A DNA stretch of 64,000 bases from Utricularia gibba. Lineage: Eukaryota > Streptophyta > Magnoliopsida > Lamiales > Lentibulariaceae. A program made the translations under genes and the position numbers. Below, piece by piece: positions 60,201 through 64,000 of this stretch (position 1 is its first letter; each line of letters begins with the position of its first letter). The notes under the pieces were generated by a model. It had not been told where the DNA came from. It saw nothing but the letters and a program-made list of their open reading frames with translations, and made no database searches. The stretch covers positions 2,482,501 to 2,546,500 of the forward strand of contig NEEC01000014.1 in the NCBI GenBank assembly GCA_002189035.1, in the 5' to 3' direction.

Positions 60201-63200
60201 AAACGTTTGTTCTAAATAAAATCAAGGAATATAGACTACCCAAGCCGGCCACTTCATTGATATTCATCTTGCTGAGGATGCATAGAAACCATGCACAAAA
60301 TAATGAAGCATGGTGGGGGAGCTTGAGGCCTGAGGATGATGTTAATCGAAAGTCCAACAAACAAGCCTTGTGAAGTTTTCAACTTTGTAACTGGCTCGTC
60401 TGTAATGGTGCTTAAGTGATTGATAATCAATTTGTGGAAGCTGGGCGCCCCAACGCCAATGAATTTGAATCATGTTTCAGCTGTTCTCCGTTCGTTTTTT
60501 TTTTCAGGGTTCAACCTCTGAAGTATCAGACTGCTGCCATGATTCTGTGTGCAGATATGGTGCAATGGCACCAGCTGGTAGGCAGTTTGTTGGGAACTGC
60601 ATCATGAACACCAATGCCACCCACCTCCACCGCAGCCAAAGCCCCGGGGGATCGGAAGGAGTTGAGCAACTCCGCCTGGAATATCTGCTGAAATACAGTG
60701 GAATCAGTGGCAGCTTGTGATGGCACACTTGGGAATCTGTTACGGAAGGATTGATTCCCTCGTCAAAATGTGTATTAACGCCTGATAGCTTAGTAACATT
60801 GACCTCTATTTACAGCCTGATGATCCAGGGTTTTAGACCCTCTTATGCCTAATTTACGTTAGGAAACAATGGATATTGGCCTACCCAACTTTCCCATATA
60901 GGGTTCATGAAGCTTCGTGATAACTCGATATTTTCAGCAACAACAAGAACTCATATTAGGCATCATACAAAAATTCAGAAAATACCAAGTCATCATCATC
61001 ATCGTGGTTTGGAATTAGGCGATTCAGTTGTTTCTGCTCGAAAAGAGAAGCAAAATCCATAGGTCGTTCTTGGGCCTGATTTGAAGCATCATTGAGAAAC
61101 GAGACGTGTCCCAGCAACTGAGCAGCTACAGTCAACATTTGTGTATTCCAATTAATAGCTACAGCCAACCCAAATCCAAAACCCAAGACAAACTTCCCAT
61201 GTTGTCACACTTGAGCTCACGCAAACATCAACCTTGACGATTTTTTAATGGATGCAAGTGGGGGGTCTGGGAGTTTAGCATTCTGGTTTTGGTTCAACAT
61301 TACTTATACTGTATAATATTCGACAAGCTGACTAAGAATGGGTTCGACTGCGAATGTGATGGTATCTACATTGGAACAGACTAAACCAAGAGGTTTGTAC
61401 TAGGATTCAACCCATTCCATGACACCCCTCTTTCACTTCTGCATAGGAAGAAACTTTTCTTCTTGCAATAACGTCTTGGAACAGACTAAACCAACAGGTT
61501 TGTACTACGATCCAACCCATTCCATGACACCCCTCGTTCATTTGTGCATAGAAAGAAACCTTTCTTCTTGCAATAACCTCTCTCACCTTTGAATTGGAGG
61601 ATGTCAAGTCTATTTTGCATCTTGTAAAGGTTGATTAACCAGACAACGGTATTATATTATAATACCTTGCTCTGGTCGAAAGCGCTCAGCCCGGAGACGT
61701 TACTGAGATGGAAGGCCAGCAGACGAAATTGAATGAATGAGAGCACATGTTGGGATGGATAGGATTGTGGTGTGGGGTTATGTCTATTCGCATTTATTGT
61801 GGATGAAAGTGTGAACTTTGGCGTCTTCCCCTCGAGTTATTTCGAAATTCAAGGAGTGAAGTTGATTGATATCTAACTTGGAAACCAACAACAAAAGATG
61901 CTCGGAATCAGGTCTCTTTCATTCCAGGATTCAACCCCAACACCCGACGATGGGCGATGGGGAGTATTTTTCGTGTCCATCATATTGATTTACAGCAGCA
62001 GCTTTTTGCAGTAAATTCTGTTTTCTGAAAACACGACACCCATAAGTTCTACTGGTTCAACCAAACAATAACTCAGCGAAACTTGGATCAATCCTGCTGT
62101 TCATTACTGTTTTACATTCAATCCGAACTTCTACTTTCCATGGTCACGATGCATATGAATCAAATGATGCTCAGCAAACTCCCGAATCATGAAAACCAAT
62201 TCGCAGGATTGCAGAAGGAGGCGTGGCTGCAATCTACTACCTACTTCACATAATCATTGTCTCTCAGGCCCAGGGTCGTTTGTTGCAACCAAAGATGCGT
62301 ATTCGGTGAAGATGCACGCATGCATAATGTAAATAATGCCCAAAAATTATATATTATTAAAACTGCATGTCCTGGTGAACTGTCACTGCAGTAAATTTTT
62401 AAAGATAGAAGTTATCGGGGTTTGAATCGGTTATCCATACAATAATACTTGTAAACCGATTTAATTATTACCCGACAAAACCGTCTAATCGGTTTTCTTG
62501 TTTGATTTTGTCGCATGATTGATGGGTTAACCGATTGGTCGGTTAATGAATACCAGATCAGAAAACCCAGAAACCCGAATGGGGTTCAGAGTCCTGAAAG
62601 GCGGCATATGCTTGAGCTCGTTCGTACGCTCTTTACATAATCCTTTATTCTTACAAAAACCTTGATCGAACATTATTGTTCTGAGTTGAGCAGGCGGGAA
62701 CACATGTTATTGATCATTCATCTAATCAGGTGACATAAGAGAGGAGTGAGAGTGACAATGCGGCTGCTTATTATAGACATAAGCAGTGTTGTCAAATTCA
62801 GGAAACAAAGCAACCCCAGGACGAGCCGTGTACTCACCAGTTAGATCGGTTTTGACCAATCCGCACAGCCTCGTGGGGTTGTCGACCCGGACGTTCGATA
62901 AAAGCGATCCTATCGAGTCCTCTCCATCTCCCAGAATGCGACATTGCAGACATGCTTAGCACCTAATGCCTACTTCGTCTTCTCCCCATCAACGCTGCGT
63001 TTCTTTGCACACTGCACGCTGAACGGGCTTCTGCGTCGGAGCAGGGGTTACTTCCATCACCATGGTTTTATCTTTTCAATAACAAGATCATGAAACCATC
63101 AGGAGAATCTCAATTCCAGGGTTAAATAAAGCGGGATGGTGTGAAAATCTCCTTCCACAGAGTTCTCAATGACTGCAAGTTTTCAACAGTAAACACACAA

Positions 63201-64000
63201 ATGAATATCATTTTCATTCCCTTTCTGGATGAAATTGGGATGTAGACAACAAAGTGGATCGGTTTGTCCATTTCCTCGCAGGCTCCATGTGCAGAAGAGT
63301 TGAAGGGCGTGCATTATGTATGAGTAGGGTTTTCAAGCACCATGACTTCTCCATCTCTTTTGTCAAAGAAATGTGGTTGCTGCTTGACCCTGCGCGATTT
63401 CCTAATCTCATGCCACGAGTCAAACAATAATGCGCATTACTTTTATTACATCTCACAAATGATAACCCTGTCGTTGAAAAAATTGCAATGCCCCGACATC
63501 TCTTACTGCTTCAAAAATATTTTAATGGGTAGTTTCATTTTTTACAGAAAAAAATATAGACATTACAGAAATTATATCACGTTGTTTTTTCTATTATATT
63601 ATTGGGTGTGAGTTTCTGTGTGTGGCCGACTCATAAATTCTCTCCTAGGTCAAATATTATTAAATTTCCAATGTATTAAAAAAGCTAGAAAATCGGTTCA
63701 TTCATTATTTATTGCTTATAGGGTTGGCCAACCCTACCCTATCACCTTTTTTTTTAAAAAAAATAATTCATTCATATGGTAGTTAACTTCTTGCCAATAG
63801 TGATTTATTGCCAATGCCATTGGCCACAGTTGAAGAACAAAAAATCAGCTTCCATAAAATAGAGATGATTCGAACGGTATAAGCTCGGAATTGGGGTTCA
63901 TTTTTGTCTCATCATCAATTGGATGTGATATGTTGGAAAATGGGTTTTAATCCAAAATCAATTTTTGCAATCTTGTCATAATCGCTTCAAGAACAACAAG
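57253..64000. other. Long intergenic region without a convincing gene
   Basis: About 6.7 kb. It begins with the CYP85A promoter and AT-rich DNA (57600-58280). Minus-strand open stretches occur at 59803-59937 (MAKPGDTSPEIKLQ...), 60526-60726 and 60956-61138 (ends LVFSEFLYDA). They look protein-like but I cannot join or identify them, so they may be exons of an unknown gene or relics. A two-unit tandem duplication lies at 61371-61577. The rest is AT-rich, with no tRNA, array or mobile element recognised. Confidence 0.4.
61371..61577. repeat. Two-copy tandem duplication, period 105 bp
   Basis: TTGGAACAGACTAAACCAA starts at 61371 and again at 61476. Both copies continue with GGTTTGTACTA, CAACCCATTCCATGACACCCC and TTCTTCTTGCAATAAC. 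The copies differ at several positions, so the duplication is not very recent. Confidence 0.88.

Noticed and set aside
57340-64000. CRISPR-like or satellite arrays in the right arm
   Set aside because: Only one two-unit tandem duplication was found; there are no regularly spaced repeats. CRISPR is not expected in plant nuclear DNA.

Overview
This 64 kb window is nuclear DNA of a flowering plant, most likely a eudicot. It has intron-rich genes with short GT-AG introns, AT-rich intergenic DNA, a nuclear-type tRNA-Phe(GAA), a degenerate Ty1-copia retrotransposon, and plant-only families (expansin, CASP, NAC, PPR, CNGC2, CYP85A, TBL). The species cannot be named from the sequence.

Layout, left to right: 3' part of condensin CAP-D2 (+, cut by the window edge); tRNA-Phe (-); an archaeal-type 3-dehydroquinate synthase-like gene (+); a POPEYE/bHLH47-like factor (+); a type-1 nsLTP (-); an AVT1-family amino-acid transporter (+); an intronless PPR gene (-); a DCN1-like neddylation factor (-); an alpha-expansin (-); a possible 53-residue membrane protein (-); a Casparian-strip membrane protein (+); cystathionine gamma-synthase with its MTO1 arrest peptide (+); a PLDRP1-like YG-repeat protein (-); CNGC2 (-); a 5.2 kb decayed Ty1-copia element; BAT1 amino-acid permease (-), whose stop codon lies 45 bp from the copia LTR; a NAC factor (+); an aspartic protease (-); a plastid heptad-repeat protein (-); a GT61 glycosyltransferase (+); a TBL-type polysaccharide O-acetyltransferase (-); and CYP85A brassinosteroid-6-oxidase (-). 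The last 6.7 kb holds no convincing gene. Two diverged copies of another LTR-like repeat lie in opposite orientation at about 21.8-22.8 kb and 41.6-42.6 kb.

I found no operon-like or co-functional cluster and no new system that I would defend. The genes are an ordinary mixture; several concern cell walls or barriers (expansin, CASP, GT61, TBL, LTP), amino acids (AVT1, CGS, BAT1) or hormone and immune signalling (CYP85A, CNGC2).

The most striking whole-window pattern is technical or evolutionary. Eight otherwise intact genes contain ten reading-frame breaks. Each one is explained by exactly one missing base in or next to a G or C homopolymer, and in each gene the total spliced length modulo 3 equals what that number of missing bases predicts. 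Systematic homopolymer under-calling in the assembly explains this better than eight independent pseudogenes, so those CDS entries are described as probably functional genes with sequence breaks. Further points are an in-frame amber codon in the DCN1-like tail, two GC-AG introns, an unusual G-N-D pore triplet in CNGC2, and the LTR abutting BAT1.
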